A stretch of DNA of 64,000 bases, taken from the NCBI GenBank assembly GCA_009617715.1, contig VTFK01000344.1, forward strand, positions 496,001-560,000. Direction: 5' to 3'. The notes beneath the pieces were generated by a model. The model searched no databases. It was not told the DNA's origin and saw only the letters and a program-made list of their open reading frames with translations. This DNA is from Plectrocnemia conspersa (taxonomy: Eukaryota > Arthropoda > Insecta > Trichoptera > Polycentropodidae). A program made the position numbers and the translations under genes. Below are positions 11,334-24,400 of the stretch, piece by piece (the first letter of the stretch is position 1; every line of letters begins with the position of its first letter).

Positions 11334-14300
11334 ATGGGGCCGATCAAGTGGTGGATGTGTTTATTGTTGTTTAGTTATGTAAAACCGTCAAATGAGTACA
11401 ACTGGAACTATATAACCATCAGAAACGAGACGGTTCCTGGTGAGCAAACAAAATATTTACAGATAGATGTCTTTAGCTTAATTTATTTAAGTAAGATTTT
11501 TTATATACACATTATATATCATCTATACTTTTGTGAATTTTTATTTCATAGCAACTGAAATTTGATATATGTATTTTTTATGATAAATCACAATACAAAT
11601 TTACTAATTTTACAAAATATTGTGTGAACGATATATATTTTTAATTTCCGTTGTTAGTTCAATTATTAAGATAAAAATAAGATAAAATAATAATTAAAAA
11701 TCAATAATCCTTTTCAATTATTCTAGATTATATGGCCTTTCCGATTAATTATGATCCCCTATGCCCAGGTTTGTACTTCTATATACTTTTTGATAGGTTA
11801 TAATATATAATAAGTTATAATATAAGTAGTGAGTTAACAGTAATTTACTTGTATTATGAGTTTCTTACGTTTCTTATATTATTGCGTTCAACTTGTTTTG
11901 GATTCTGGAGACTGTTCTTTTATAACCGTCTTTGATGACTGATTCGACAATAGCATTCAGTTTTTTTCGGATAGTTTATGAAATCAAGATACTTGTAATT
12001 TGATTTATGTACAGAAACAAAATCAAAGGATTGTTATTCGTTGAAATAAATTAAACTTAAAAAAACTGATTTTCTTTGTACAACATTGATATATTATATT
12101 TTTTTGTTAAATTTAAAGGTATTGGTGAAGAATGTGATTCTTGCTGCCAATCCCAAGAACAAAGAAATGTTATTTGTTATAATAGCAAATGTCAAGTTTG
12201 TTATGAAGATAATTGGAGATGCAGGTAAAAAATAATTTATATTTGTCTAAAGATTTTTTTTCGCATTATAAAAATAATACGAGATATGTTTAATTAACTA
12301 TTATTTTTATTTATTTATATGATCTTATCCTAAACATTAGTTTAAAGAAATTACAAATAAGATATCTGTAAAACAACAATCTCTGCAATTTTAGACTGTT
12401 TATTTAATTTTTATACAAACATCTCATATTTACAAGATTTTATTTTATCTTAAACATTTTATTGTAAGAGTTTAAATGCATTAAGATAAAAATTTGAGAG
12501 CAACATATCTTCCGTATATAAATAAGTAAAACAGAAAGTCAAGAATTAGCAACTCGATAACCTTAAATTATTCTAAAAAGTATTCTACGAAAGAATATTA
12601 TTTCAAGTACCTACTTGTAATGAACAAATGGTATTTATTATTAAAAAACATAATTTAATAATTACATATAATAAATAAAATAACTAGTATATCGAGTGAG
12701 TCACAAGGCTTAAATTACTGAATAATTATAAAGATGTGTGCAAAGGATGACCCAAGAAGGAATAAAGAAGTGGAGATTAAGAAAAATCATGTTTATTGAT
12801 AGAATATTGTGTTAATATATGAATACCTAATATATTTTCACCTTATTAGATTTCAAGTTAATATAGGTTTAGACCATATATCCAGTATAAGCGATGCTAC
12901 TATGAAGTAAAGTTGCCAGATCTCACACTTGTTCAAAATATTTAACGGCCGTCTCAAACCCATTCAGATGACAGGTTGCAGCTTGTTTTAAAAAATTAGC
13001 TCATTGGTCGTAAAAGTCCAGTAAGAAACCAGGCTAATCCAATTACATCCCCAGACCACCGTAACTTGCCGTGGCAGCAATAAGTGGGCGAGCACCAAGT
13101 CTCCCTCACGGGAAAACAAGTACATTCATATTTAGAATATTACATTTATGAAAAAATCATGTTTGTGATCTGCAGGATTCAACATTTTAAGTTTATTGGT
13201 CAATGAGGTCCAAAAGGTTAGTGACCGCTGTTATAGTGTGTTAATATATAAATGCAGTTAAAGCTTGTGGTATGGACTACATTCGTTCCTTGAGACTGTT
13301 CGTAACCCGAAACAATTATTCGCAAAAGAATCAATGTAAAATGGTTTAATCCGTTCGACACCGAGAAAATGGTCCTTTATTACAGAACTTCGTGTTGAAA
13401 TCATATAAAAAACAATAAAAATTAATAGTTTTAACTAAGCAGGAATTGTAAGTAACAAAAAAAAATACAAAATAAACTATTTTTTTATTTCAACTCACAA
13501 AAAAGAAAAATTAAACACTGAAAGAGGACTCTTCTTTGATGAAATCGTTTTCTGTCTCATTAAAAATCTCTTCAATTAGATCAGATTCTTCTTGCATTTT
13601 ATAATTCTGCAAAATAATAAATGGCATTATCATTGAACATGTATGTGTAGAAGTGAATTGACAAAGACCTATCTTTCCATGAAAATTTGCGCCACGCAAC
13701 ATTTCGTTTCGAACAAGAAATATCCTCTCTTTATTCATCAGTCTCTGAAGAAAGTATTTCCTCAGTCACCGTATTTTGCTGCTAATTATGAATCTGTTCC
13801 AGTTATCACTGCTGTGGTTCTAAACCTATAGACCAATATCATCTACAATAGTCACAGACTTAGTCACCCTCAGTGTCAGATATGCAGTAAGGCCACAATT
13901 TACTCCAGGCTGACTTCATAATTATGTGAGTCACTTGCCTCCTGAACTTAAGGCATATATTAAAATGTTTTTTTTTTCCATTATTTTATGAGTGTTAATT
14001 ATGTGTCAAAGGTCACTACAAAAACTATAATGCTTTGATGTAGAGTCTCCTAAATTTTATTAATGAAAGAAATTAAAGAAAAAAATGCAAGTCATTTAAT
14101 GAAATACTACAAATCACAATGAAATCTAAATATTAAAAAAAACAACCACTAACTGGCTAACTATTGCCCCCCCCCCCCTGAAAAAACTGAAATTTGGTCA
14201 ATAGGAATCAATATTATTAACTGATAGGGGCTAGTGAATTTATATACTGCTTAAAAATGTCTATGAAATTCAATTTGACAGTTGCGAAACGTCCATTTGC

Positions 14301-16572
14301 TGTCCAAACCTAAATGTAACCTAATGAAAGTTTTACAACTAATTATAGTTTTAGAATTTCATTAGGTCAACTCTAAAATACAAACTAAACCAACTCAACT
14401 TTCAGGGTAAAATTGGCGACAGAAGAAGTACAAACAGACGTCGCATCTCACATATTGCTCCATAGTTTGTCTAATAATAAATAAATAATATCATAACTAT
14501 CCTTACCAATATTACTACGGACTTATAATATGGGAGTATTGGTCAAAGTATATTTAAACCGAATTTTGGTCAATAGGAGTCAATATTAATAACTGATAGG
14601 CACTAGTGAAATAATACGCCACTCTAAAATGTCTATGAAACTCAATTCTCCAGTTGTAAAATGTCCATTTGCTGTTCAAACCCAAACCTCACCAAATGAA
14701 AGTTCTAACACTAATTATAATTTTAGAACTTTCATTAAATCAAGATTAAAATACAAACTAAGCCAACTTATCTCTCAGTGGAAAATAAGTGGAAGAAGTA
14801 AGACAGATGTTCCATCATGCATTTTGCTCCATAGTTTGTTTTAAAAATATGATAGATATCCTTACCGTAATATAGTAGGTAGTGACTCTGATATGAGAGT
14901 ATTGGTCAAAGTATATTCAAACCAAATTTTGGTCAAAAGGAAGACGCTAAAACAATTATCACTTCTCAGAAGTCGCTCGGTAACGAGCGTTCCCACCGCG
15001 ACGGCGACTCACGATTTTATTGCTTTTGGCGTGGATGTTTGCCTTCTGAGAAGGGATAATTGTTTTTTGCGCTCTCCTATTGGTCAAAATTCGGTTTAGA
15101 TATGCTTCATTCGATTATCACTTATTGTAAGTCGTAATATTGCTATAAAAAGTCTTAATATGAATGCTAGATAACCGAGCATTTCTACTGCGCCGGCACG
15201 ATTTTATTGTTTTTGACGTGAATTCTAAACAGGAGCGTTATTTGTCAAAAATTGATGTCATTTAATGAAATACTATGAATCTTAATGAAATCGAAACATT
15301 AAAAAACGACCACTGATTGGCCAATTTTTGCCTCCCCTAAAAAAAGCTGACATAACGTCCCTGGCAGGAACTGCTTATCTAAATCTGTAGGATGAACAGG
15401 TCCATAACAAGAAAACAGTTTAGTGACAATTATTTTTATTGAAGGTATTTTCAATTATTGTCATTGTTTAGTTAAGATTTTTATTCCTTTTGTAACATTA
15501 GCTTCCTGCGAAACTGGGTACCTCTTATTACTCACCTTCTGAGATTGGCAGAGCATGTGCCTATTTGTGAACCAAAATTCTATCTGCAAACTGAGACATT
15601 TTTTTCGTTGGGATTTTTGTTTGTAACTAGAGTTGCTTGACAACCGAAGTTCCACTGTATTTTTAATGTATTCTCATTCGTCAAGAATATTCTAGGTTCA
15701 AATATTTATTACCTGTTGTTAACAAATACATATTTGTGTATCTATACTATTAAAAATATCCTATTTATTAATGATTCAATTCAATATAGATAAAAACTCA
15801 ATTTTCAGTGTCAAAACCCATTACGAATTTGCAAGACTCAAAGATGGCATTGCAATTATCCTAGTTTTTCCTATACATTAATGATATTACAAAATATCTT
15901 TAAACATATTGATTTATTCTTGCTAATGTAACTAATCCTAAAACATTTAAATGAAAATTATTACAGCTCACACGTGCAAAACCAAAACTTATTATTAACG
16001 GCTACTCAAATAGCAATGTCGGCCGCTTTAATTCTTGGTATTGTGACAATATTCGCACTCTTCTGGAAAATTTGCGCAGGAAACAATCAAACGTAAAACT
16101 CTACTATTTTATATTTATTTTGTACTACTTTATTCTAATTTTAATTAAAACAAATTTACTAGTATATTTTCAAGACGACATAACCGACCAGGAGAACGAA
16201 ACAGCACGAGAAGTGGAAGATCAGTAGATGCGTTACAACAAATTGTGTCCGAGAGACTACGAGATGCCCCACCTCCATACAGCCGATCGATTCTACCACC
16301 TCCTGGAGACACTCCTCCTCCATACATTGCATTACCAAGTCCGGGCAATGTCAATCTCTGTTTTGTAAGTATCGGTATGCATGTATATTAAATATATAAT
16401 CATTTATTTATTTCGATTGTGCTTCTCACAGGATCCTGACTATAATGCAGCACCGCCTAGCTATAATACAATAGCGACTCAACCGACTCCAGTGACGGAA
16501 AATGAAAGTGATAAAACGGATACTGAAACTAATGAAAACTTACCAGCTGTTGAAAGAACATTGCATATGTAG
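11334..16572 (+). CDS. Type I single-pass membrane protein with Cys-rich ectodomain and three PPxY motifs, six exons
   Basis: Exons 11334-11439, 11727-11768, 12119-12224, 15967-16092, 16175-16364 and 16432-16572 join in consistent phase into 236 codons without a stop. Residues 1-20 look like a signal peptide. Asn31 is an N-glycosylation sequon. Eight cysteines (48, 55, 58, 59, 69, 74, 77, 84) could form four disulfides. Residues about 99-118 are a transmembrane helix followed by Lys. The cytoplasmic tail is basic and then carries PPPY at 159-162, PPPY at 174-177 and PPSY at 198-201, with an acidic Thr-rich end. PPxY motifs bind WW domains, so an adaptor for Nedd4-type ubiquitin ligases is a reasonable inference. 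The architecture resembles WBP1/VOPP1 or Shisa proteins, but I cannot assign a family. A good acceptor sits at 11327-11328, five bases before the ATG, so a 5' UTR exon probably lies upstream. Confidence 0.85.
14080..15350. repeat. Modular fold-back family cluster inside intron 3 of the PPxY gene
   Basis: Module A (14080-14178, ending in a 12-base C tract) is followed by module C twice (about 14240-14470 and 14600-14835), a palindromic module D at 14925-15095, a partial inverted D near 15195-15240 and another A at 15250-15345. Each module is recognised by its copies elsewhere, for example CCTAATGAAAGTT and AGCAATAAAATC-type arms. Confidence 0.75.
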
Positions 16573-16715
16573 TATTAAAAAATATAAAAACCAAAAATGT
16601 TATTCTGCGTTTAATGTTTATGGCTGTTATTTATTTTTATGCAGAACACTGTGATTTAATGAGTTGTTGGAGAAAACAAATTAAATTATTACCTTATATA
16701 CCTTTGAATTAAAAA

Positions 16716-16726
16716 AATAAAATAAA
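16716..16726 (+). terminator. Polyadenylation signals of the PPxY membrane protein gene
   Basis: Two overlapping AATAAA hexamers lie about 145 bases after the stop codon at 16570-16572, in an A-rich tract. They would give a short 3' UTR. Confidence 0.45.
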
Positions 16727-17049
16727 AATAATATCCAAATTAACCTTTATTATTAAAAATTATTTGTAGAATAGCTTATATTCTGTCTATTCTGATGAAA
16801 TCGTATATAAATCTCTAGTCATAATTTTATCATAAATAATTTTCTAGATTCGTTTAATTAAGGATACTATACGCCTTCTTTCCATATATATATTTCCTCT
16901 TTTTATGACCCTAAATTTATTCACTCTATCCTAGATTACCAGTAGTCCGGATTTTTGATTTCTTGGTTCCACCTGGATTTACTTGGTTCCACAATAATTA
17001 ATCTCAGGAAGCTATATAATCTCTTTTGCTTTAAGTTGTAATGTTGTCG

Positions 17050-18400
17050 TTCCTTCAGTTCTGAAGTCACTCGGTTTGATACTCACTAGCTGTGTGCTGA
17101 TCTAGAAGTAAGACTATTTGCTTCACTGTTAATTGGCTATTTTACTTCGCAATACATTCAACTACTGCCGAAGCGTCTACAGTAGACGTGAACTGAGCAA
17201 CTTGAGTTATATAATAGACGATACTACATAACTCACTGTGCTTTGGAACTTTTTAGTCCATACATATATTTGCTGGATTGACAAACATGCATCACCATAC
17301 TGAACTTTCTTTCATTTATCGATGAATTTCAATTGGTTTATATGTTTATTTTATATTAGCATATAAAAAACGAATAAGAGCACTGCTCCACTTTGGGGCA
17401 AATATAGTAGCCATTTTATGTTACTGCTGTACCGTGTAGACATCAATATGTGGTTCTTTTAATTCTTATATCACCTGGTGTTACATCCACTTTGCAGATA
17501 CGGTGTCGTGTGCTGATTCTTGACTTATCTCCAAAAGCCTTCAAATTATGCAATGGTCACTAAATTCACCGTTTCGTAACTTTATTATTAGTCCACTCGT
17601 ACACTTACTGGAGTGATAAACATGCATCACAATACTGAACTTTCATTCATGGATTTCACCTTTTCACTACTCCAAGAAACGACTTACTTTGTAATATTGT
17701 TACTATTTTATGTTACTAATTTAATGTTTTTTTCAATCCTGAAATCACCTAATGTTATACCCATTTTGCAGATATTTTGTGGAACTACAGAATATCATGA
17801 ACAATGCGGTATGCTGATCCAAAACTAAGACTAATTCAGATACTGTGACTCGTCACTTTCATTTACAATGCCTTCAAATTCTGTAATTCGTTCACTGTGC
17901 AAAGTTGATTCTCCTTTACAATGCCTTAAAAAATTTTAATGCTCACTACTCTCGCTGTTTCATTACTTATAGTCACTTGTATACTTTCTGGAGTGGCAAA
18001 CATGCATCACCGTACTCAACTTTAATTCGTTAAGGAATTTCAATGGGTTTCACTTTATTGCATGTTGCAAATACGGCGAACATTTTAAGTTACTACTGTG
18101 ACTTACCTATTGTGTTTTACACACTTTACAGATTCTTTGTAGAACTGCAGAACATTGTGAACTACAATAATTCTAACACTGTGACTCGCCAATTCTCATT
18201 TGTGTTGCCTTTAAAATCTGTAAATCTCTACTCCACTCGTACACTTAGTGGGGAGACAGACGCATCGCCGTACTAAACTTTTAATCATTAATGAATTTTA
18301 ATGGGTTACACTACCAAAAAAAAGAATGACTGCCTCCACCTTGGTACATGTTACGAACATTTCATGTTACTACCTGATTGGTATTGTTACTTGTCAGCCA
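17050..18400. repeat. Decayed tandem array, units about 260-380 bases
   Basis: The phrase ACATGCATCACCATACTGAA or a variant recurs at about 17285, 17623, 17999 and 18258. Each is preceded by an ACTCGTACACTTxxTGGAG-like segment and followed by a GAATTTCAATGGGTTTCAC-like segment. Units are divergent, so it is an old satellite-like array just downstream of the PPxY gene. Confidence 0.7.
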
Positions 18401-18518
18401 CATTTCATACCGCTAATGATTATATTTTCTTCTTATTGCATGGCTTATATATTATATGTACACCTCGTGCTTACAATATCCATATAAATAAGATAAGATA
18501 AATCAAGACCGATGATTA

Positions 18519-19499
18519 TTAACCCTTTGATGGCGGATGACACCTATAGAAGTCATCAAGAAAATTGCTAGTATGCATTGAGCACCTATAGGCGTCATGA
18601 ATCATTGAGCCTTGTAATATGTTTTTTTTGTATAATTTAAATTTGAAAAAACTTTAATTTATTTAAATAATATTTAAATAACTTATGGCATAAATAGGTG
18701 GTCCCCCACATATTAGTAAATTTCAAAATGGCGAGCAAAAATATCAGCCGCGGTGAAATGGTTCAAGACCATGCAGGTTCAAGATATGCGATTGTTCTCT
18801 TCTTGATAGCTCTCAAATCCAAAATACAGCCTATGATACTTATTAGATCTGCATCATTTTAAGAATAATATGTATTACTAAATATTGTGAAGAATAAAAT
18901 AATATGGATATCACATATGTATGAAGCAACTTTCGTGCATCACCTGTGTAATGTATATTTGTAATCCTTATCAAATCGAATTGCTACTAATTATACTTTT
19001 ATTGTGACAATATAATTTTTACATTATTTTTCCACTATTTATGATTCTTTTTATTTGACTTTTTTTTATTTGACACATATGTATCATATCTATTTAAAAT
19101 GGCATTATAAAATGACAAAATTAAACATCTTATCAATGTCTTATTAAGATAAGATAGTATTTTAAAACTATTGTATTCATAAAAAATTTAATTATTCTAA
19201 ACTATATAAAATAATGGAATATGCATATAAATAAAATATTTAATTAATAAAGCATAGTTATTTTATTTAAATTATTTTACCCATTATTCAAGGAACGTTT
19301 AATCTGAAAGATAAATAAAATAATATTATAATAACCTTGGACATTTTACTGGTTTCTTGCAATAAAATGTTTATCGGAGTCATGGAACATAAGGTAATAT
19401 TTAATAAAAAAAAAAAACAGTTTAAAGTTATATTATACTTTAATTATGGATGATGCAATGAAGATAAAAATAAAAGTGTAATTCACAATAACATTTGCA
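18519..19499. other. Intergenic AT-rich sequence with one piggyBac-type end
   Basis: TTAACCCTTTGATGGCGGAT near 18521 looks like a lone TTAA-type terminus; no partner was found. Nothing else is recognisable. Confidence 0.4.
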
Positions 19500-21400
19500 T
19501 TAAGTTTGGTGAATATAACATAAAATTCATGTTATACTGTAAATTGTCGGCCTGTCGCCACGTCGTCGGCAAACGGACCGACAATCGCACACTGCACCTT
19601 ACATCCTGGTTATTTGGCCGTGCAATACTACCACTGTTCCACAGTCGATCGAGTTAAATGCAAATATGATACGGAGTAGAGCACTATGCAAGATGAAATA
19701 AATTCATTACTTTTATCACAGAACATTATGGCTTATATTTTACAATAAATTTAACAAGAACTAACATGTTCGCAAAGACTTTATGAATCTTCTGTTATTT
19801 AATTTTGGATGTGTCATAAAAATTAAAAAATGTATTGTCAAAATTAAGTGTCCACACGCACTGCAAATAAAAAGTACATTTCATTATACATTTTTTATCT
19901 TATTAAAAAAAGTTCAGGCAAATAACAAAATTTATTTACATTTAGTCATCAACACTATAATTTTATAACACATCTGTTCCCCTAAACAGATTAGATAGTA
20001 TTACAATTTACAGATCCTCATAGCAGCAATAAGTCAAAATTGAATTATAACATCGAATACGGAGCGATGGAAACAGACATAAATACAAAAATGAAATGTA
20101 CTTAAAACGTGATACATAAAATCGATTAAGAGGCTAAATAAAAAAATCAACAACAGACCACAAAAGCTGTTTAAATATATATAAATATATATCGATTATA
20201 ATTTTGCACAAAAACAATTTATAAACATTATCGACAAAATTGTGGACATCAGACGGGAAAAAAAGCAATTAAAAAAACAGTGAAATGACATAGAACAATT
20301 ATAAATCTCCTAATACAAATAACTAATTACAATATACAAGGATTTCACTCGACACCCTTTACGGCTTGAGCCGCTTTTCCTTCTTTAGAGATCATTTAAT
20401 GTGACCGAATTGACCAAATTATAAAAAAAAAACAAAATAAAAAAAACACTACCTATTAACAATGGTAAAAATAAAACGAAAGACGAAATCGATTCGAAGC
20501 CAACCGGTCACTTGAGAAGAATACGAAAAACAATGACAAAACTAAAACATAAGACGGAGGAACTTGAGAATGCAACTGAAAAGTTCCACTTATCACAAGA
20601 TTGTTCAATCCATGAACTCAATCTGGAATAGGACTTTATACATGTATATTAATTTAATGCCAGTTTCGTAATAAAAATTAATTTTTGTACATCGATACTG
20701 ATCTTGATATTTGATACACGATTGAAAGCAATTTTTCATATCGACGAATTTAATAAGAAATGCTTTTATTTTATATATACACTAACTAAATCAGTTTCGA
20801 TCAAAGAACTTGGCACATTTTTTTCCAATATACATTAAGAAAATTTGGTCTCACTGAATTATTTGTAATTTCATTAACATTATGAATCAGCGTTCTACTG
20901 ACATTATTTATATACCACAGTTCAGGTTCACACAAATGGTCTGGTGGGATTTGTGAGATTCTACATTTAATTAATAATTAACTAGTGTAACATTACAATA
21001 ATTTTATTCGTTACTTAGTCCATACTGTACTTCATCATTATAATTTACATTGCTTAAGTGAAATAAACGTTTGCTACATAATCATACACACAAGAATGTC
21101 TCTTCATTCAATTTATTCCACTGAACACATTTGAATCGCTTTTTAATCATAGTCTCATTATCTTTTACAGTCATATCAAATATTTTCGTATTGTTACATA
21201 CTTAGTTAGGAAAATATTTGAACATTTACTAGTTTATCGCTCGGACAAGAGCATCTCGTCGATAGCCTGATCGACATTTTCGTTCACAAATCAATAACTC
21301 TTGTACGCAACATATAAGACTGTAATACAAATGAGAGGATATTGATTTATTAATGAATATTATCACAATATTGGTTTAAAAATGTTTTGAGCACATGTGC
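19500..21400 (-). other. Probable long 3' UTR and 3' flank of rdx
   Basis: This is AT-rich sequence without open frames or recognisable transposons, directly after the rdx stop codon at 21401-21403. A possible polyadenylation signal in the minus direction is at 21346-21351, only 50 bases after the stop, and other TTTATT hexamers follow. The true 3' end cannot be fixed from sequence. A GC-richer patch at 19555-19640 lies at the far end. Confidence 0.4.
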
Positions 21401-24400
21401 TCACGCCTGCTTTACTCGCTTGCGAGGGGGTCCTATCGGAGGAATTTGTTGCTGTTGCGTTGCTAAAGCTCGAAACGCTTCTGCGATTAAATGCGGATGT
21501 GAATTAATCATATTTTTCCAGCCTATGGTATCCATGACATCAGTAGCATGACTTCTGGAATAAACAAAAAAAGGGTAAAACACTTTTAAATGCCGTTCAA
21601 ATGCGATTCATTAAAACGTATTGAACGAGAAGAATGAAACCCCTACGTGTTGATGAAGTCTATGGTCTGGGCCTTGAGCTGATCCGCCGAATGTAAGTCT
21701 GCTAAGATCAAAGTATCAGCCGCCGTATCCACCGACAGGTTCATACATAACGCCTCTTCGCACATAACTTTTAACCTTTCTAGAGCATACTGAAACATAA
21801 AGATATAAATTAGCACATAAAACCAGAGTATATTCAACAGATTAAAGCTAAGAATATATACCTTATCAGCCGCTGCTAATAAATCGTCTGCCATTTTGTC
21901 AAGGTTTGGTGCCCGACCAGTATAAATAAACCGTAACATCTCTCGTAATACTTCATGATCGACGTCCGTAATATCTACTCTATTTCTTTTCCTCTCTTCC
22001 ATTTCGTGTTCAAACATGGCTGCAAAAACAGGACTGCGAGCTGAAATTTTATTAATAAAGTATGTTATTCATATGCTATTTATTTATATATATATATTTA
22101 AAACAAGAAGGAGAACTCACCGGCTAAGATGGCTTTGTGCGCTTGGAACTCTCTTCCGCCGACGGCTAGCGTGACGTCCGAGAAGCGCTCGTTGTCAAAC
22201 AACACTCCCAAGTCGTCGGACAATCTGCACTCGGGAACTTTAAACTGAACTATATTTGACTGTCCACTAATATTTATACTGTCCGCTACCACTGAAACTT
22301 CGCAGAATATCGTGAGCTTGTCTTCGGGCAGAAGGCCGTTCGCCTCGTCCAGGAGGAAGTCTCTTCTTATGAACTTCTTGAAGCCCCAGTCTTTGCCCTG
22401 AACGAACCGATACGCCCGCTGCGACTCCATCGCTTTGGTTTCTTCCCGCTTAGCGTTCAATATGGAAAATTTAAACTTCGCCCGTACTTCAGATTTATTA
22501 CAAGACACTAAAAGAAGGTATAACGAGAGGTAGTCTTTGCTTTCTTCGTCCAGCCCTTTGGGGTTTACTCTGAGACACCATTTTAATTTATCACTCGCGC
22601 CCGCCGAAAACGTCGACGACTTGAGTACTTCGCCCATCTCCTCTCGGCAAAAACTAAAGTTGTTTATAGTCCACATGTAACTAAATTTAACCACTTTCAC
22701 CTGAAACAAAAGAGACAAAAGGAGCATTAGTTTTTTATATCAGTTTTCATCGATCTGAAACGCCCGATTCGAATTTCGCAACGTTCTCGCGTAACAGAGA
22801 AAGTAAGAAAGTTGGAACATTTCATCGAGGAGAAAGTCCAGGGGGCCCCACGTGCGCAGGTTACGCAACAGAGGGGAAGCGGAGGGCCTACGCGCGGGGC
22901 CAAGGAACCCGACCAAGGCTAAGGACCTCGTCGGGCTATCCAAGGTGGGAACGCGATTAGCAAACGCCGGACGCGAGTGCGCGTGTCGAAAATATACGAC
23001 TTCCTAGGGTTAGCAGCTCGAATTAATCGACAGCGGGGTTTGCCTCGAAAGCTCGAGAGTTGAATAGCCTCCGAGTTATCTATGTACAAACAGAAATAGT
23101 AAGAGTTCCACGTTCGTCTCTTGAGGTTAACTCTTATCGGGACATTAGCACTTGAAAGTTACGCTGAGGAAATCTGTCGCGATCCCACGCGGTCGAGTAT
23201 GAATCATAAATCGTTTCATACAATGTATTAAAAAAATTGAAGATCTGACAAAAGATGAAATTTGCAAACTGCAGAACAATATTCACGATAATAATCGTAA
23301 GTGTGCGTACGTTATCTTAATTATTTTATACGACAAAGATGGTTTAATTAATAAAATAGAGAAAGCTATTGTTGTTATATTATAGCACAGTTAATTATCA
23401 TTCGAGAAAATGATATTAAATTATTTATCACCAGTAATATCAAGAGAAATTACCCATCGAAAATAATCAAATAAAGTCATAATATTGATTTTTTACTAAA
23501 TAAACTAAATTAAGCAGTTGTTTATTTTTAGAGATGTATTACTATGCAACTAATCGTTTTGTTTTATTTCTCATATACAATGTACATATCTTAAACTTAC
23601 TCTTAGATTTCTTTGATTGTTTATGGAAATGAACGATCCTCATGGTTAACTTTAATATACGAGGATAATTTTATGAAGCAGTGATTTTATATTATAGTTC
23701 CTAATTTTCCATCGTACAATATCGTACTGTACTAAAAATAACCGTTTGACTGCCGAAATCCGATAAATCGAAAATCGCCGGATCAAAGTCATCATTTAAA
23801 AAAGAATCAAATACATTTCAAGGATGTAATGCTTTGAAAGTTTAAGAGAAAAATAACACTTTTTCTGAACATATATTTTTTATTATGCAATACTTAAAAC
23901 CAGGAGCGGCTAATCCAAATGATCTTGCGGGCCACTTTGGAAATGCATGATAAATCCGCGGGTCACATATACAGTAATATATCCCCATATTAGATTTAGA
24001 TACACTATAGACATTTTTTTGGAGTGAAAAATTGAAACATAATAATATAATAATAATGATACTAAACGTACATTGTAAAGAATCTCGCGGGCCGGAAAAA
24101 TGTTCAAGGCGGGTTGTTGGCTACCCCTACTTTAACCTATGAGTGGTATCGGCATACGGTGGTCAATTTCCACAGTTATGAGGTACCCCAAATAGTTATA
24201 TATTTACACATAACTGAGAAAATATAAATAAAAAATATTATATTTTTAATTTGATTTTAAATGATTTTTATACAAAATAATATCAATGAATTAAAAAGTA
24301 CGAAATAAATAATAACATAACATAACAAAAAAATATTTTGTATTAATTGTATGAAAAGTATTGAGAGCATCTGAATTAATTAAAAAATCCACAAAAGCCG

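Noticed and set aside
13511..13738. 75-residue minus-strand frame in intron 3 of the PPxY gene
   Set aside because: It has an acidic tail and no recognisable domain. No evidence separates it from chance in AT-rich intron sequence.
22740..22943. 67-residue minus-strand frame just upstream of rdx exon 2
   Set aside because: It is separated from exon 2 by the acceptor at 22701-22710, is not part of the SPOP family sequence, and lies in a GC-richer intron segment.
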